Translations under genes and position numbers: made by a program | The notes under the pieces: generated by a model | Seen by the model: the letters and a program-made list of their open reading frames with translations, nothing else | What the model was told of the DNA's origin: nothing | Databases searched by the model: none | Shown here: positions 1 to 10,654 of the stretch, in pieces | Layout of the letters: every line of letters begins with the position of its first letter | Position numbering within the stretch: the first letter of the stretch is position 1 | Assembly: GCF_038024855.1 (NCBI RefSeq) | Contig: NZ_CP139089.1 | Coordinates: 1,240,001 to 1,304,000 of the forward strand | DNA length: 64,000 bases | From: Methylocella tundrae | Lineage (GTDB): Bacteria; Pseudomonadota; Alphaproteobacteria; Rhizobiales; Beijerinckiaceae | Reading direction: 5' to 3'

Positions 1-90
1 GATCTGATTGACAATAATATGCTCAAGCTTTTGAATCTAGAGCGATTTCTGATCGATCGAATGACTCCATTCGATCCCGAAAGCGCTCCA
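1..90. repeat. Dispersed palindromic repeat, copy A (cut by window edge)
   Basis: This stretch matches most of the repeat at 16362-16482 in the same orientation, and the reverse complement of the copies at 44673-44787 and 55131-55247. It holds the small stem TCGAATG/CATTCGA around a GACTC site (a GANTC methylation motif) and half of the larger stem built on GATCTGATC. The left part lies outside the window. It sits just downstream of the minus-strand glycosyltransferase that ends at 99, so it may end up in that gene's 3' untranslated RNA. Confidence 0.8.
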
Positions 91-98
91 GGCGGCCG

Positions 99-1283
99 TC
101 AAAGCGCCTGGCGCGAGGCGCGCGCGGATAGGACGCTCGGCCAGGGCGCGCCGCTGGCGAACATCAAGCCCCTCGTGATCCACGGCCCGAGAACCGGCGC
201 GACCTCTGGAAAGCGCTTGACGAGGACGCTCGCAACGCGCGAGCGCGCCGACCAGCGCGGGCTCAAGGGCCCGGCGTCCGGGTCCGAGCAGTCGATTCGG
301 CGCAGCAGCCGCGCATAATCAAAAGGAGTCCAGCCGCGCTGCAGGAAGAACGCCGCGCGGTCAATGAGATGGTCGACGAGAACCGCCTTGGCCTGGGCAT
401 TGCTGTCGCCGGAGCAGCCTGGCTGATAAGACAGAACATTGTGCAGCTGCGGCCGCTTCGAATAGATATTGCCGCCATGCAGGCGGTAGACTCCGATGGC
501 GTCATCGATCAGGACGCTGCCGGTGATGGCGTTGACGCCGAGACAGAAATAAAGATCCGTCCCCGTGCGAAGGCCGCCAAGGGCGGGATTGTCGGCAAAA
601 AGAACCAGAGCGTCACGGCGAAAGCAATTGCCGGATGTCGGCGACCAGACCCATTCATTGGTCATCGGCTCGACGAACCGGATGCGATCGAGAATCGAGC
701 GGTCGAAGCCTTCCTCCGGCCAGGGCGCGCCCAACGCCTGGCCGGTAGCGTGCCGATAGGGCCGCACCGAATCGGCTTTGACGCCGCGATTGGCGCAGAT
801 CACGCGGTTGAAAGCTTCCTCCGAACCCAGCACCACCTGATCGTTCAGGACCTGAAGCAGATCGCCGGACGTGAAGCCGACGTGAACCCGCAAAGAAAGG
901 TGCACGAAAATGTGCGAGCTGACGCCATGCGGCAGCAGCATGTCGTCGGCGTCGAGGAAGATCACATAGGGGCCGCTCGACGCGGCGAGCCCATCGAGCG
1001 CCGCGGGCGTCTGGCCGTCATTGGCCGCCCGCCGGACAACCTTTGCTTTGGGGTAGCGCGCCTCGATCCCGCGCAGGACGGCGGGACTTTCGTCCGTCGA
1101 GGCGTTGTCGACGATCACGCATTCGACGTTCGGATAGGTCTGACGAAAGATCGAATCGACGGCTACGTCGAGGAACCGGCCATAATTGTAATTGACGACG
1201 ATGACGCTGACGAGCGGAAGGCTCAGCGCCGGCGCCTCGCGCGGCTCGCTTCGAAACCGCTCCGTCACTCGAACTTCGTTCAT
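99..1283 (-). CDS. Family 2 glycosyltransferase
   Basis: The 394-residue protein has an N-terminal GT-A fold: VSVIVVNYNYGRFLDVAVDS near residues 25-44, then CVIVDNASTDES and the metal-binding FLDADD near residue 110. This is the GT2 pattern of an inverting transferase that moves sugar from a nucleotide-sugar donor. The second half is variable and probably recognises the acceptor. There is no clear membrane segment or signal peptide, so the enzyme is probably cytoplasmic or peripheral. It stands alone on the minus strand, so its glycan is not known. LPS or another surface polysaccharide is the natural guess given the heptose genes 7 kb away. Confidence 0.8.
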   Translation of the reverse strand: MNEVRVTERFRSEPREAPALSLPLVSVIVVNYNYGRFLDVAVDSIFRQTYPNVECVIVDNASTDESPAVLRGIEARYPKAKVVRRAANDGQTPAALDGLAASSGPYVIFLDADDMLLPHGVSSHIFVHLSLRVHVGFTSGDLLQVLNDQVVLGSEEAFNRVICANRGVKADSVRPYRHATGQALGAPWPEEGFDRSILDRIRFVEPMTNEWVWSPTSGNCFRRDALVLFADNPALGGLRTGTDLYFCLGVNAITGSVLIDDAIGVYRLHGGNIYSKRPQLHNVLSYQPGCSGDSNAQAKAVLVDHLIDRAAFFLQRGWTPFDYARLLRRIDCSDPDAGPLSPRWSARSRVASVLVKRFPEVAPVLGPWITRGLMFASGAPWPSVLSARASRQAL

Positions 1284-1429
1284 GGCTCATCCCCGAAAGC
1301 CGAGACATGGACGAGATTTCCGCCATCAGTCAATATTGACTTGTGCTCCGAAGGGTCCTGAGGACATTGTCCGGCCATGCAAGCTCCCGATCGCAGTCGT
1401 TGCGGCGCTCATTCCGGACAGTCCATCGC

Positions 1430-2434
1430 ATGGCCCAATCTTCGCCCGCCGTCACCCGTTTTCATCGCCTCGGAGGGAGTGGGCTTACAGTCTCCGCGCT
1501 CGGCCTTGGCTGCATGTCCTTTTCCGGCGTCTATGGCGCCTGCGAGGACGCCGATGGCGCGGCCGTCATCAAGGCGGCGCTCGACGCCGGGATCAATTTT
1601 CTCGACACCGCCGACATGTATGGCTGGGGCCATAATGAAACGCTCGTTGGCGCTGCGATCGCCGGGCGGCGCGATGAGGTCGTGCTGGCGACGAAATTCG
1701 GACATGTCCGCGGGCCCGGCGGAGAAATCCGCGTCAACGGGCGCCCGGACTATGTACTCAAGGCCTGCGACGCCAGCCTGACGCGGCTGAAAGCCGATCA
1801 TATCGACCTCTATTATCAGCACCGCGTCGACCCGCAGGTGCCGATCGACGAGACCGTCGACGCCATGGCCGAACTCATCGTCAAAGGCAAAGTGCGCGCC
1901 ATCGGACTGTCGGAGGCAAAGCCCGAAACGATCCGCCGCGCTCACAGGATTCATCCGCTCGCCGCGGTGCAGATGGAATATTCGCTGCTCTATCGCGCCG
2001 AGGCCGAGGAGGTTCTGGCGACGACCCGCGAGCTTGGCGTCGCCTTTGTCGCCTATTCGCCGCTCGGACGCGGCCTTCTCGGCGGCGCGATCCGGTCGGC
2101 GGCTGATGTCGCAGGTGACCGGCGCGGCGAACATCCGCGCTTTGCGCCGGAGAATTTTTCACACAACCGCCGCCTTGCCGAGCGCGTCGCGGCGATGGCC
2201 GAGGCGAAGGGCTGCACGACGGCGCAGCTCGCGCTCGCCTTCCTGATGAGCCAGGGGGAAGATGTGACGCCGATCCCGGGCACGACGAAGACCAGCCGCC
2301 TTTTTGAGAACATCGGCGCGCTCGCGGTAAAGCTTGACGCAGGCGAGCTCGAAGAGCTCTCGACAATGATTCCGAACAATGCCGCCGCCGGAGAGCGCTA
2401 TCCCGAGGCGGCGCTGAAGAACGCTTATCTCTAG
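1430..2434 (+). CDS. Aldo/keto reductase with intact tetrad
   Basis: The 334-residue protein is a NADPH-dependent aldo/keto reductase of the AKR11/13 (YajO/IolS-like) type. The catalytic tetrad can be read: Asp in FLDTADMYG, Tyr in the same motif, Lys in VVLATKFGH and His in [10 protein letters not shown]. The cofactor end is seen in [19 protein letters not shown] near the C-terminus. The ATG at 1430 is preferred because [15 protein letters not shown] is a usual N-terminus for this family, whereas the 29 codons upstream look non-coding. The substrate cannot be told from sequence. A second family member at 54138-55124 has lost this tetrad. Confidence 0.85.
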   Translation: MAQSSPAVTRFHRLGGSGLTVSALGLGCMSFSGVYGACEDADGAAVIKAALDAGINFLDTADMYGWGHNETLVGAAIAGRRDEVVLATKFGHVRGPGGEIRVNGRPDYVLKACDASLTRLKADHIDLYYQHRVDPQVPIDETVDAMAELIVKGKVRAIGLSEAKPETIRRAHRIHPLAAVQMEYSLLYRAEAEEVLATTRELGVAFVAYSPLGRGLLGGAIRSAADVAGDRRGEHPRFAPENFSHNRRLAERVAAMAEAKGCTTAQLALAFLMSQGEDVTPIPGTTKTSRLFENIGALAVKLDAGELEELSTMIPNNAAAGERYPEAALKNAYL

Positions 2435-2840
2435 CGAGTGAGGGCGCGCGGCGCTTTTTTCGGCGCGCGGGCGCGCTTGCGCCGGATGGCGGGCGCGGCG
2501 ATGACGCATGCCTGAAGCTGGCGGGTTCACAGCGGCTGAATTCTGGTTTAGACACGTCTCATCACGAGTATGCCTCTAATAATTGCGCGCGGGTCAGCGC
2601 CTTCAGTCGCGCGCCATAGTCAACGAACCTCGAAACAATGCCGTTTCGAGCAAAGGCGCCCCGGACGCGCTGGCCGCAAGGCTCGGCGCGGTCTTTTTGC
2701 ATGCCCTCGGGAACGCCGGGAGCGGCCCTGATCGTCAGGCTGCCCCGCTCCGAGGCGTTGTCTTGTCGCTGGTCAGGATAAAGGATCTCCCCTTTGCCTG
2801 GCTTTGCTCTAACGCCCGCCGCGACGGGGAAAGAGATTTT
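2435..2840 (+). other. Intergenic region upstream of carB
   Basis: About 400 bases without a convincing gene. Just after the reductase stop, a short GC stem (GCGC-GCG-GCGC) is followed by six T at 2455-2460, which could act as a weak terminator. The rest should contain the carB promoter and leader. The carB frame stays open upstream to 2583, but the translation there does not resemble the CarB family. Confidence 0.4.
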
Positions 2841-5800
2841 ATGCCGAAGCGGACTGATATTTCGACGATCCTCATCATCGGCGCGGGTCCGATCATCATC
2901 GGACAGGCCTGCGAATTCGATTATTCCGGCACACAGGCCTGCAAGGCGCTGCGCGAGGAAGGCTATCGGATCGTCCTCGTCAATTCCAATCCGGCGACGA
3001 TCATGACCGACCCGGACATGGCCGATCGCACCTATATCGAGCCGATCACGCCGGAAGTGGTCGCCAAGATCATCGCCAAGGAGCGCTACGCCATTCCCGG
3101 CGGCTTCGCGCTTTTGCCCACCATGGGCGGCCAGACCGCGCTGAATTGCGCTCTCTCCTTGAAGAAAATGGGCGTGCTCGACGATTTCGGCGTCGAGATG
3201 ATCGGCGCCAGCGCCGAGGCGATCGACATGGCCGAGGACCGCGAATTGTTCCGCGAGGCGATGACGCGCATCGGCCTTTCAACGCCGCGCTCGCATCAGA
3301 TCAAGACGCTGAGCCAGGCGCTCGCGATCCTCGATGACATTGGCCTGCCCGCCATCATCCGCCCCTCCTTCACTATGGGCGGCACGGGCGGCGGCATCGC
3401 CTACAACAAGGCGGAGTTCATCGACATTATCGAACGGGGCATCGACGCCTCGCCGACGAGCGAGGTGCTGGTCGAGGAAAGCGTGCTCGGCTGGAAAGAG
3501 TATGAGATGGAGGTGGTCCGCGACAAGGCGGACAATTGCATCATCATCTGCTCGATCGAGAACATCGATCCGATGGGCGTTCACACGGGCGATTCGATCA
3601 CCGTCGCCCCTGCGCTGACCTTGACCGACAAGGAATATCAGATCATGCGCGACGCCTCGCTGGCGGTTCTGCGCGAGATCGGCGTCGAGACGGGCGGCTC
3701 CAACGTTCAGTTCGCGGTCAATCCGGCGGACGGCCGCATGATCGTCATTGAAATGAACCCACGCGTCTCGCGTTCATCGGCCCTCGCCTCGAAAGCGACC
3801 GGCTTCCCGATCGCCAAGGTCGCGGCCAAGCTCGCGGTCGGCTTCACGCTCGACGAGATCGCCAATGACATCACCGGCGGCGCGACCCCGGCCTCTTTCG
3901 AGCCGAGCATCGACTATGTCGTGACGAAGATTCCCCGCTTCGCTTTCGAGAAATTTCCCGGCGCCGAGAATATACTGACCACGGCGATGAAATCCGTTGG
4001 GGAGGCCATGGCGATCGGCCGCACCTTCGGCGAGAGCCTGCAGAAGGCCCTGCGCTCGCTCGACATCGGCCTTAATGGGCTCGACGAAATCGAGATCGAG
4101 GGCCTTGGCCTTGGCGACGACATGAACGCTCTGCGCGCCGCGCTCGGCCGTCCGACGCCGGACCGGCTGCTGGTCGCAGCGCAGGCGCTGCGCTACGGCA
4201 TGACGCCGGACGAAATCCACGACGCGTGCAAAATCGATCTCTGGTTCATCGAGCGGCTGCGGGAGATTCTCGAGCTCGAGGCGCTGGTTCGCGCGCATGG
4301 CCTGCCGAATGACGCCGCCAATCTGCGGATGCTGAAGGCCGCGGGCTTTTCCGACGCGCGCCTGTCGGCTCTCTCCGGCGCGCCGCGCACCGCCGTGACC
4401 GAGCTGCGTCACAGGCTTAATGTGCATCCCGTCTATAAGCGGATCGACACCTGCGCCGCCGAATTCGCCTCCCCGACCGCCTATATGTATTCGACCTACG
4501 CGCCGCCCTTCGCGGGGGCGCCGGCCGACGAGGCGCGCCCCTCGGATCGCGAGAAAATCGTCATCCTCGGCGGTGGCCCGAACCGCATCGGCCAGGGCAT
4601 CGAATTCGATTATTGCTGCTGCCACGCCTCATTCGCCCTCAGGGACGTGGGCTATGAGACGATCATGGTGAATTGCAACCCGGAGACGGTTTCAACCGAC
4701 TATGACACCTCGGACCGCCTCTATTTCGAGCCTTTGACGCCGGAAGACGTGCTCGAAATCCTCGCCAAGGAGAATGAGTCGGGGCTGCTCAAGGGCGTCA
4801 TCGTGCAATTTGGCGGACAGACGCCGCTGAAGCTCGCCAATGCGCTGCAAAAGGCCGGCATTCCGATTCTCGGAACTTCGGTCGATTCGATCGACCTCGC
4901 AGAAGATCGCGACCGCTTCAAGCGGCTGCTCGATCGCATCGGACTGAAGCAGCCGATGAACGGCATCGCCTATTCGGTCGAGCAGTCGCGCATCGTCGCC
5001 GCCGAACTCGGGCTGCCGCTCGTCGTCCGGCCGTCCTATGTTCTGGGCGGCCGCGCCATGGCGATCATTCACGATAATGGCGCCTTCGACGATTATCTGC
5101 TCGGCACCCTGCCCGGCCTCGTGCCCTCCGACGTCAAGGCGCGCTATCCGAACGACAAGACCGGCCAGATCAACACCGTGCTCGGCAAGAATCCGCTGCT
5201 GTTCGACCGTTATCTCTCCGACGCGGTCGAGGTCGACGTCGATGCCCTCTCCGACGGCGCCGACGTTTTCATCTGCGGCATCATGGAGCATATCGAGGAG
5301 GCCGGCATCCACTCCGGCGACAGCGCCTGTTCCCTGCCGCCGCGCTCGCTCTCCGCCGACAAGATCGCCGAACTCGAGCGGCAGACGAGAGAACTGGCGC
5401 TGGCGCTCGGCGTCGGCGGCTTGATGAACGTGCAATATGCGCTGAAAGACGGCGAGATCTATGTGCTCGAGGTCAATCCGCGCGCGGCGCGGACAGTGCC
5501 TTTCGTCGCCAAGGTGATCGGCGCGCCGATCGCCAAGATCGCCGCGCGGGTGATGGCGGGAGAGAGCCTTGCGAGTTTTGGTCTTGAGCCGTCCCGCTTC
5601 GATCATGTCGGCGTCAAGGAATCCGTCTTTCCCTTCGCGCGCTTTCCGGGCGTTGACACTGTGCTCGGACCCGAAATGCGCTCGACTGGCGAAGTGATGG
5701 GCCTCGACCGCTCATTTGCAGTCGCTTTCGCCAAGAGTCAGCTTGGCGGCGGCACCACAGTGCCGGTCTCGGGCAGCGTCTTTGTCTCGGTGCGCGATGT

Positions 5801-6164
5801 CGATAAACCGCGCGTCCTCGGCACGGTTAAGCTGCTCGCGGGGCTCGGCTTCAAGATCTTCGGCACGGGCGGAACCGCGCGCTATCTCGAAAGCGAGGGC
5901 GTGCCCGCGCAGCGGATCAACAAAGTGTCGGAGGGCCGGCCGCATGTCGTCGACGCCATCAAGAACGGCGGCATACAGCTTGTCCTGAACACCACCGAGG
6001 GCAAGCAGGCCCTGGCTGATTCGCGCTCCCTGCGCCGCGCGGCGCTCCTCCATAAGGTGCCCTATTACACCACTTTGGCCGGAGCGATCGCCGCCTCGGA
6101 AGGAATAAAGGCCTATCTCGCCGGCGATCTCGAAGTGCGCGCCCTCCAGGACTATTTCGCTTAA
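2841..6164 (+). CDS. carB: Carbamoyl-phosphate synthase large subunit
   Basis: The 1107-residue protein makes carbamoyl phosphate from bicarbonate, ammonia (supplied by CarA) and two ATP, for pyrimidine and arginine synthesis. The start [18 protein letters not shown] is typical and is preceded by GGGGAAAGAG. Two ATP-grasp halves can be followed: the first with [10 protein letters not shown] and [20 protein letters not shown], the second beginning at [20 protein letters not shown] with [18 protein letters not shown]. The C-terminal MGS-like allosteric domain begins near [10 protein letters not shown] and includes [16 protein letters not shown]. carA is not adjacent. The greA gene that follows is a common Rhizobiales neighbour. 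Confidence 0.97.
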   Translation: MPKRTDISTILIIGAGPIIIGQACEFDYSGTQACKALREEGYRIVLVNSNPATIMTDPDMADRTYIEPITPEVVAKIIAKERYAIPGGFALLPTMGGQTALNCALSLKKMGVLDDFGVEMIGASAEAIDMAEDRELFREAMTRIGLSTPRSHQIKTLSQALAILDDIGLPAIIRPSFTMGGTGGGIAYNKAEFIDIIERGIDASPTSEVLVEESVLGWKEYEMEVVRDKADNCIIICSIENIDPMGVHTGDSITVAPALTLTDKEYQIMRDASLAVLREIGVETGGSNVQFAVNPADGRMIVIEMNPRVSRSSALASKATGFPIAKVAAKLAVGFTLDEIANDITGGATPASFEPSIDYVVTKIPRFAFEKFPGAENILTTAMKSVGEAMAIGRTFGESLQKALRSLDIGLNGLDEIEIEGLGLGDDMNALRAALGRPTPDRLLVAAQALRYGMTPDEIHDACKIDLWFIERLREILELEALVRAHGLPNDAANLRMLKAAGFSDARLSALSGAPRTAVTELRHRLNVHPVYKRIDTCAAEFASPTAYMYSTYAPPFAGAPADEARPSDREKIVILGGGPNRIGQGIEFDYCCCHASFALRDVGYETIMVNCNPETVSTDYDTSDRLYFEPLTPEDVLEILAKENESGLLKGVIVQFGGQTPLKLANALQKAGIPILGTSVDSIDLAEDRDRFKRLLDRIGLKQPMNGIAYSVEQSRIVAAELGLPLVVRPSYVLGGRAMAIIHDNGAFDDYLLGTLPGLVPSDVKARYPNDKTGQINTVLGKNPLLFDRYLSDAVEVDVDALSDGADVFICGIMEHIEEAGIHSGDSACSLPPRSLSADKIAELERQTRELALALGVGGLMNVQYALKDGEIYVLEVNPRAARTVPFVAKVIGAPIAKIAARVMAGESLASFGLEPSRFDHVGVKESVFPFARFPGVDTVLGPEMRSTGEVMGLDRSFAVAFAKSQLGGGTTVPVSGSVFVSVRDVDKPRVLGTVKLLAGLGFKIFGTGGTARYLESEGVPAQRINKVSEGRPHVVDAIKNGGIQLVLNTTEGKQALADSRSLRRAALLHKVPYYTTLAGAIAASEGIKAYLAGDLEVRALQDYFA

Positions 6165-6435
6165 CGATTCAACGCCAAATCAAGAACGGGACCGCCGCGC
6201 CTTCCCGCCGCGGAGCGAGAGGCGCCGGCGCCTTGGCGTCCTTTATGAAACGAGCCCCTTGCGGCGGCATTCATGAAGGTGTCTCTTATTCAATAACGGA
6301 TTTGCAGCGGTGAAACGCTCAAATCCGGCGGCGTTTTATCGGCGCCTTAAGAAGCCGTCTCCCGACGCTGTGAGGACGTTGCGCCTTGGGCGGAGCGGTC
6401 TGTATTGGTTAAAGAGGATGTGAAAGAGAATCGCG

Positions 6436-6909
6436 ATGGACAAGTTTCCCATGACGGCAGCGGGGCATCTCGCGCTCGAAGACGAGTTGAAGCGGCGCCA
6501 GCAGGTCGAGCGGCCGCGGATCATCCAGGCGATCGCGGAAGCGCGCTCGCATGGAGACCTGTCCGAGAACGCCGAATATCACTCCGCCAAAGAGGCGCAG
6601 TCCCTGAACGAGGGCCGCATCGCCGAACTCGAGGATAAATTGTCTCGCGCGGAGGTGATCGACGTTTCAAAACTGTCCGGAAACACGGTGATGTTCGGCG
6701 CGACCGTAACCTTGGTCGACGAGGACACGGACGAGGAAAAAACCTATCAGATCGTTGGCGAGACCGAGGCGGACGTGAAGTCCGGCCGCGTCTCAATCAC
6801 GTCTCCCACGGCGCGCGCGCTGATCGGCAAGAAAGTCGGCGATACGGTCGAGGTCAATACGCCCGGCGGCGGTAAGAGCTATGAAATCTTGAAAGTAGCA
6901 TTTCAGTGA
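6436..6909 (+). CDS. greA: Transcription elongation factor GreA
   Basis: The 157-residue protein matches GreA in length and content. An N-terminal coiled-coil hairpin includes [19 protein letters not shown] and the tip residues in [16 protein letters not shown]. The C-terminal FKBP-like domain holds [18 protein letters not shown]. GreA enters the RNA polymerase secondary channel and stimulates cleavage of backtracked RNA. A purine-rich AAAGAGAA lies just upstream of the ATG. It follows carB after about 270 bases of non-coding sequence. Confidence 0.96.
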   Translation: MDKFPMTAAGHLALEDELKRRQQVERPRIIQAIAEARSHGDLSENAEYHSAKEAQSLNEGRIAELEDKLSRAEVIDVSKLSGNTVMFGATVTLVDEDTDEEKTYQIVGETEADVKSGRVSITSPTARALIGKKVGDTVEVNTPGGGKSYEILKVAFQ

Positions 6910-6914
6910 CCGTA

Positions 6915-6947
6915 GGCTCGTGCGTCACGTCAACGGGCGCATGAGCC
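6915..6947 (+). terminator. Hairpin after greA, possible terminator
   Basis: GGCTCGTGCG and CGCATGAGCC form a 10-bp stem with one G-U pair, starting 5 bases after the greA stop. No T run follows, so a classic intrinsic terminator is uncertain. Confidence 0.4.
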
Positions 6948-7194
6948 TTGATCCCGCGACACTTCAGCGTCCCATGTTCTTCAAGGACTATTGAAGAGCA
7001 TCAAATTCTTGATTCGCTCGAAAAACACGCGCCAAGCCGCTGACAAGGCTAACCGTTTTAGTCTTGCGGGGAGGACTGCTGCGACGCCTCAAGGGTTTTG
7101 CGCCTTCGTCGGCCGAGAGGCCCCGGCTTCAGAGAATCTCATGCGATCGCCTGCTCGGGCAAGTGATCCAATCGTCCAAAGGGGGCGCTTGATT

Positions 7195-7311
7195 TCAGGC
7201 CGGCGGATGCGCTGCAAGGCGCTCGATGACCATGATCAATTCGGCAAGGCCGAGGCTTTGCAGCCGTTCGCTTAGGCTGTTTTTCTTGAGACGGCGTAGC
7301 AAGCTGCACAT
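7195..7311 (-). CDS. Possible small protein of 38 residues
   Basis: A short minus-strand frame begins MCSLLRRLKKNSLSERLQSL and ends ERLAAHPPA. The middle would form an amphipathic basic helix. It lies 48 bases downstream of the glycosyltransferase at 7360-8388 on the same strand. GGAAGAG occurs upstream but is farther from the ATG than ideal. I do not recognise the family. It could be chance coding in a 450-base gap. The otherwise empty 6948-7194 shows nothing else. Confidence 0.25.
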   Translation of the reverse strand: MCSLLRRLKKNSLSERLQSLGLAELIMVIERLAAHPPA

Positions 7312-7359
7312 GCCTGCCCCGCTCTTCCTGATCACGCGCCGCGGCGCAAGGAATGCCGC

Positions 7360-8388
7360 TTAGCCTTTCAAGGCCGCGTCGATGATTTTCGTCACCAGTT
7401 TCTCATTGAAGTCGCCGTTCTGATGCACCCGCTTCAATCCGGCGTCGGCGATCTCTTTTATACGGTCCGGATGCTTGAGCAGGGACAGGCAAAGATCCGC
7501 ACATTCGTCGACCGTATCGAAAAACACCGCTTCCTCACCGTCCTTGTACATTTCGAGGTGATCGCTTGTGCGTTCGGCGCAGAAAAGCGTGCCGATGGCG
7601 GGGATCTCGAAGCTTCGCGTCGTGTGAAGGTCCTCGTTTCCCTTTGACAGAAGGCCGATTGCGATCGAAGCGCCCCGGATCGCCTTCACATAGTCGTCAC
7701 CTTTGAGTTCCCCCAAAACGACGTGGGAGCGCAACTGTTCGTATTCCGGCGCCTTTTGCCACCTTGGTCCGTAAATGCGCAAGGGGACCCCGCGTTCGAT
7801 GAGTCGGAGCATGATCGGTCCCCGTTCAGGCATCCACGTTCCAACGAAAGCGACTTTCGATGAAAATCGAGCAAGGTCCTCGCCACTCAGCTCGATCGGC
7901 CGATGGACAGCCTCGTCGGCCGCCTCTCTCGTCAGCAATACGCGCTTTGCCCCGGCCCGCGCGGCGCTATTGGCGCTGCTTACCCGATGGGTCGCAATCA
8001 AATCATAGAGAGGCAGCGCTGTCAGGAAGACGCGCCAGCGACCCTTATCCCTCGGCACATAGGGATTATCCTGATTATAATTGACGACGACCTTTGCGAG
8101 CGTCTTCAGATGGGCAATGCACGAGGCGTTGAGCAAGTCTCCGTGGTCGACAAAGGCGACGTCGAAAGTGGTGTTTCCGATTTGCTTGGCGACATAGCGC
8201 TCGACGAGCCACTCAACGCCGATGGCGCCTGTCCTGAAGCACCATGCATCGATCAACCTCTCAGGAATGAGCGGAACGAAGCGGCCGAGGTGGGGGTCAA
8301 CGACAGTGACGTCATGGCCAAGCCTGCGGAGCGCCTTGATGCGCTGAATCGCAGTTCCCTCTGTTGGACCCAGATACAATATCTTCAT
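7360..8388 (-). CDS. Glycosyltransferase, GT-B fold, CgeB/group 1-like
   Basis: The 342-residue protein begins MKILYLGPTEGTAIQRIKAL, and this ATG is preferred over upstream codons for that reason. The N-terminal half has DVAFVDHGDLLN and VVNYNQDNPYVPRDKGR. The C-terminal half has VAFVGTWMPERGPIMLRLIE, then RSFEIPAIGTLFCAERTSDH and a C-terminal EEAVFFDTVDECADL, the pattern of the CgeB-like group of GT-B transferases. It is the last sizeable gene of a minus-strand run with gmhB, a heptosyltransferase and hldD, so a role in LPS core or O-chain assembly is likely. Donor and acceptor are unknown. Confidence 0.75.
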   Translation of the reverse strand: MKILYLGPTEGTAIQRIKALRRLGHDVTVVDPHLGRFVPLIPERLIDAWCFRTGAIGVEWLVERYVAKQIGNTTFDVAFVDHGDLLNASCIAHLKTLAKVVVNYNQDNPYVPRDKGRWRVFLTALPLYDLIATHRVSSANSAARAGAKRVLLTREAADEAVHRPIELSGEDLARFSSKVAFVGTWMPERGPIMLRLIERGVPLRIYGPRWQKAPEYEQLRSHVVLGELKGDDYVKAIRGASIAIGLLSKGNEDLHTTRSFEIPAIGTLFCAERTSDHLEMYKDGEEAVFFDTVDECADLCLSLLKHPDRIKEIADAGLKRVHQNGDFNEKLVTKIIDAALKG

Positions 8389-8564
8389 TCGATTTACCTT
8401 CTGGCATCCGCCCTGCGACGAAAGACTGATGAGCATGATTTGCCGCGCTCATGGCGACGCGCGCAAGAACCTATGAACCGCCGCGGCAAAGCGCCGACGG
8501 ACCGGGGGAGACAAGACACAGGGGCGCCGAACCCTCGCGCCGCTCAAAGCAGAAATCGCCAAGC

Positions 8565-9119
8565 TTACGCATTGTTCAGAGCCAGCTGGCGGGCGACTTC
8601 CTCGCTCGCCTCGAGGAGGTTGCGACAGACAGCGACGCCGAGACGGCGCGCGCGGTCGGCATCCGATTGTCCGTGTCCGGTCGTCACCAGAATGCCGACG
8701 GCGCCGACCGCGGCGGCAAGCTCGACGTCCGACCATTTATCGCCGATGACGAAAGAGCGGGATGGATCAATATCAAGATCGCGGACAGCCCAATGGATCA
8801 TGCCTGGCAGAGGCTTCCGGCACCCGCAGTCTTCGTCCGGCGCATGGGGGCACCGGTACCATTTAGCGATGATGACGCCTTCGCCGGCGAGAAGCTCCCT
8901 GACCCGGGCTTCGACAGCGTCTGCCTCATCAACCGAGAAATAGCCACGCCCGATGCCCGATTGATTGGAGACGACGACGAAGGGAAAGCCATGTTTCGCC
9001 AGAGCGCGAAGACCGGCGGTCGCGGCGTCGAGAAGTTCGACCTGATCGGGATGAGAAGGATAGTTTCTTTCCACGATGATGGTTCCATCGCGGTCGAGAA
9101 AGATGGCTGGAGACGACAT
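8565..9119 (-). CDS. gmhB: D-glycero-D-manno-heptose 1,7-bisphosphate 7-phosphatase
   Basis: The 184-residue protein is a HAD phosphatase of the histidinol-phosphatase/GmhB type. The nucleophile motif is FLDRDGTI, motif II is VVSNQSGIGRGY, and the metal-binding loop has CPHAPDEDCGCRKP, the zinc site that marks GmhB. The last motif is FVIGDKWSDVELAAAVG. It removes the 7-phosphate in ADP-heptose synthesis for the LPS inner core. An in-frame GTG lies two codons upstream; the ATG at 9119 is preceded by AGGGG and is preferred. It sits between two glycosyltransferase genes and near hldD, which agrees with the assignment. Confidence 0.9.
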   Translation of the reverse strand: MSSPAIFLDRDGTIIVERNYPSHPDQVELLDAATAGLRALAKHGFPFVVVSNQSGIGRGYFSVDEADAVEARVRELLAGEGVIIAKWYRCPHAPDEDCGCRKPLPGMIHWAVRDLDIDPSRSFVIGDKWSDVELAAAVGAVGILVTTGHGQSDADRARRLGVAVCRNLLEASEEVARQLALNNA

Positions 9120-9206
9120 CCGCACCCCTAGCCGCGACGCGTCGTTTTGAAATGCGAATGATGCGGCAAGTTCAGACTCTCATATCGACGCGAGACAGAT
9201 TGATCC

Positions 9207-10301
9207 TCAACCGAGACTGGCTTTTGCATTCAGCCTCAGAACGGCGCGTTCCGGCAGCACTTCACGCACCTTCGCGACGATCTGTTCCACTTTGACGTTC
9301 GTTACCCCATCCGCGCGATGCACGATCCGGTGCTGCTTTCCGTAAGGGTACCACTTGCGCGGCTTATTCAGGCTTCCAAATGGCGCGACGCAGACGATGC
9401 CAACCGCCGCGGCAAGATGCATCGGACCTGAATCATGGCCGACGAAGAGGCTCGCTCGCTTCAACGCCGCCGCGCTCTCACGAGGGGCCAGTTTTCCGCA
9501 GCTGTTCACCACCGTGCTCGGCCAACTCGCCGAAACCTCCTCCACGGCGGCTGCCTCGTCAGCGGCGCCGAGAAACAAAAGTCCATAGCCGCCGAAACTG
9601 CCCGATAGCTCACGCAACAATTGTCGCCAGTTTTCCTGACCCCAATGTTTCTCGATGACCTTTCCGCCCATGTTTATGGCGACGAAAGGATTGCCGGCGA
9701 AAGGCGTGATGGCCCGGTCGCCAGCCTCCTGTTCCGCCTCCGTCAGCAGCAAATCCCAATTTTTTGGATCATCGAGATCCGTCGGGCCTATCTCGGCGAT
9801 CGAGCGCGCCAGGCGGTGGCACTCATATTCAACGAGGCCGGTGTCCGCTTCAATCTGATCGACTTGCAACGTCTTTGTGAGCGGCATCCCGATGAAGCGC
9901 GTGAAGCCGCAAAGGCGGAAAAACAAAAGGTCGCGCAAGACAGGCAGTCGCCCGCTCCGTGGAACAAGATAAATCAGCGTTTTCGCGCCAAACGCCCTAA
10001 GGCGCGACCACAATCTCCAAACATCCCCGATCGAACGCATCTGGATTGGATAGTTGACGACGCCGTCGATCAGGCCCGATTGGCCAAGGATCAGTTCGAG
10101 CGCGGCCGCTTTCGACGAGACGGGAATATTGGTCAGGACATAGCGTTCCGCATCGGGAAACACTTCGGCCAGTTTGTGAAAAGATGGCAGAGCAACGACG
10201 GTGTCGCCGAGGCTGCCGATCCGATAGATCAGAATGCGTTCGACCGGCTTTTGAGGTGCGGCGACGCACCTTTTTGTGACGGCGTCCACCTGATCCAACA
10301 T
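9207..10301 (-). CDS. Family 9 glycosyltransferase (heptosyltransferase type)
   Basis: The 364-residue protein has GT9 features: an N-terminal ILIYRIGSLGDTVVALPSFH, the middle FVAINMGGKVIEKHWGQENW, and the donor-binding SLFVGHDSGPMHLAAAVG followed by VAPFGSLNKPRKWYPYG. Family 9 enzymes move ADP-heptose onto the LPS inner core on the cytoplasmic face. The neighbours gmhB and hldD make that donor. Which heptose it adds cannot be told from sequence. The ATG at 10301 has no strong Shine-Dalgarno sequence. Confidence 0.85.
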   Translation of the reverse strand: MLDQVDAVTKRCVAAPQKPVERILIYRIGSLGDTVVALPSFHKLAEVFPDAERYVLTNIPVSSKAAALELILGQSGLIDGVVNYPIQMRSIGDVWRLWSRLRAFGAKTLIYLVPRSGRLPVLRDLLFFRLCGFTRFIGMPLTKTLQVDQIEADTGLVEYECHRLARSIAEIGPTDLDDPKNWDLLLTEAEQEAGDRAITPFAGNPFVAINMGGKVIEKHWGQENWRQLLRELSGSFGGYGLLFLGAADEAAAVEEVSASWPSTVVNSCGKLAPRESAAALKRASLFVGHDSGPMHLAAAVGIVCVAPFGSLNKPRKWYPYGKQHRIVHRADGVTNVKVEQIVAKVREVLPERAVLRLNAKASLG

Positions 10302-10654
10302 GATTCACAAAAACCTTTTGTTGTTCCGACCCATACGTCCGACCGTCCACTATACTGTCACATTTCGTTTAGCTTGATCCCGCCGCAAGAATTTGACCAC
10401 TACCAATGCGTTGTGACAACCCTGTCAAGGATTGAGCCTTTGCCGACGTCGCTCCCTCTGGGAACAAGGCCGGCCATACGCGGCAAAGCGCCGCATCGGC
10501 TGCCGCTCTTCGCATTGAACCGTTGCGTCGCGCTTGCGCCACATCAATGCGCTCGACCGAACTGATATCTAATGATTGTGAATTTAACATAGTCCACCAG
10601 GGAAAAAAAGCGCGTCATTGTCACGCCCCATGGGCGTCGCCCACTCCCTCCGCA
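10302..10654. other. Intergenic region between hldD and the GT9 gene
   Basis: About 350 bases with no gene I can support. Short frames exist on both strands but lack family-like sequence or good start sites. The length suggests that the GT9 gene has its own promoter here. Confidence 0.4.

Noticed and set aside
369..1361. A 330-codon plus-strand frame opposite the family 2 glycosyltransferase
   Set aside because: The minus-strand frame has clear GT2 motifs; this one has none.
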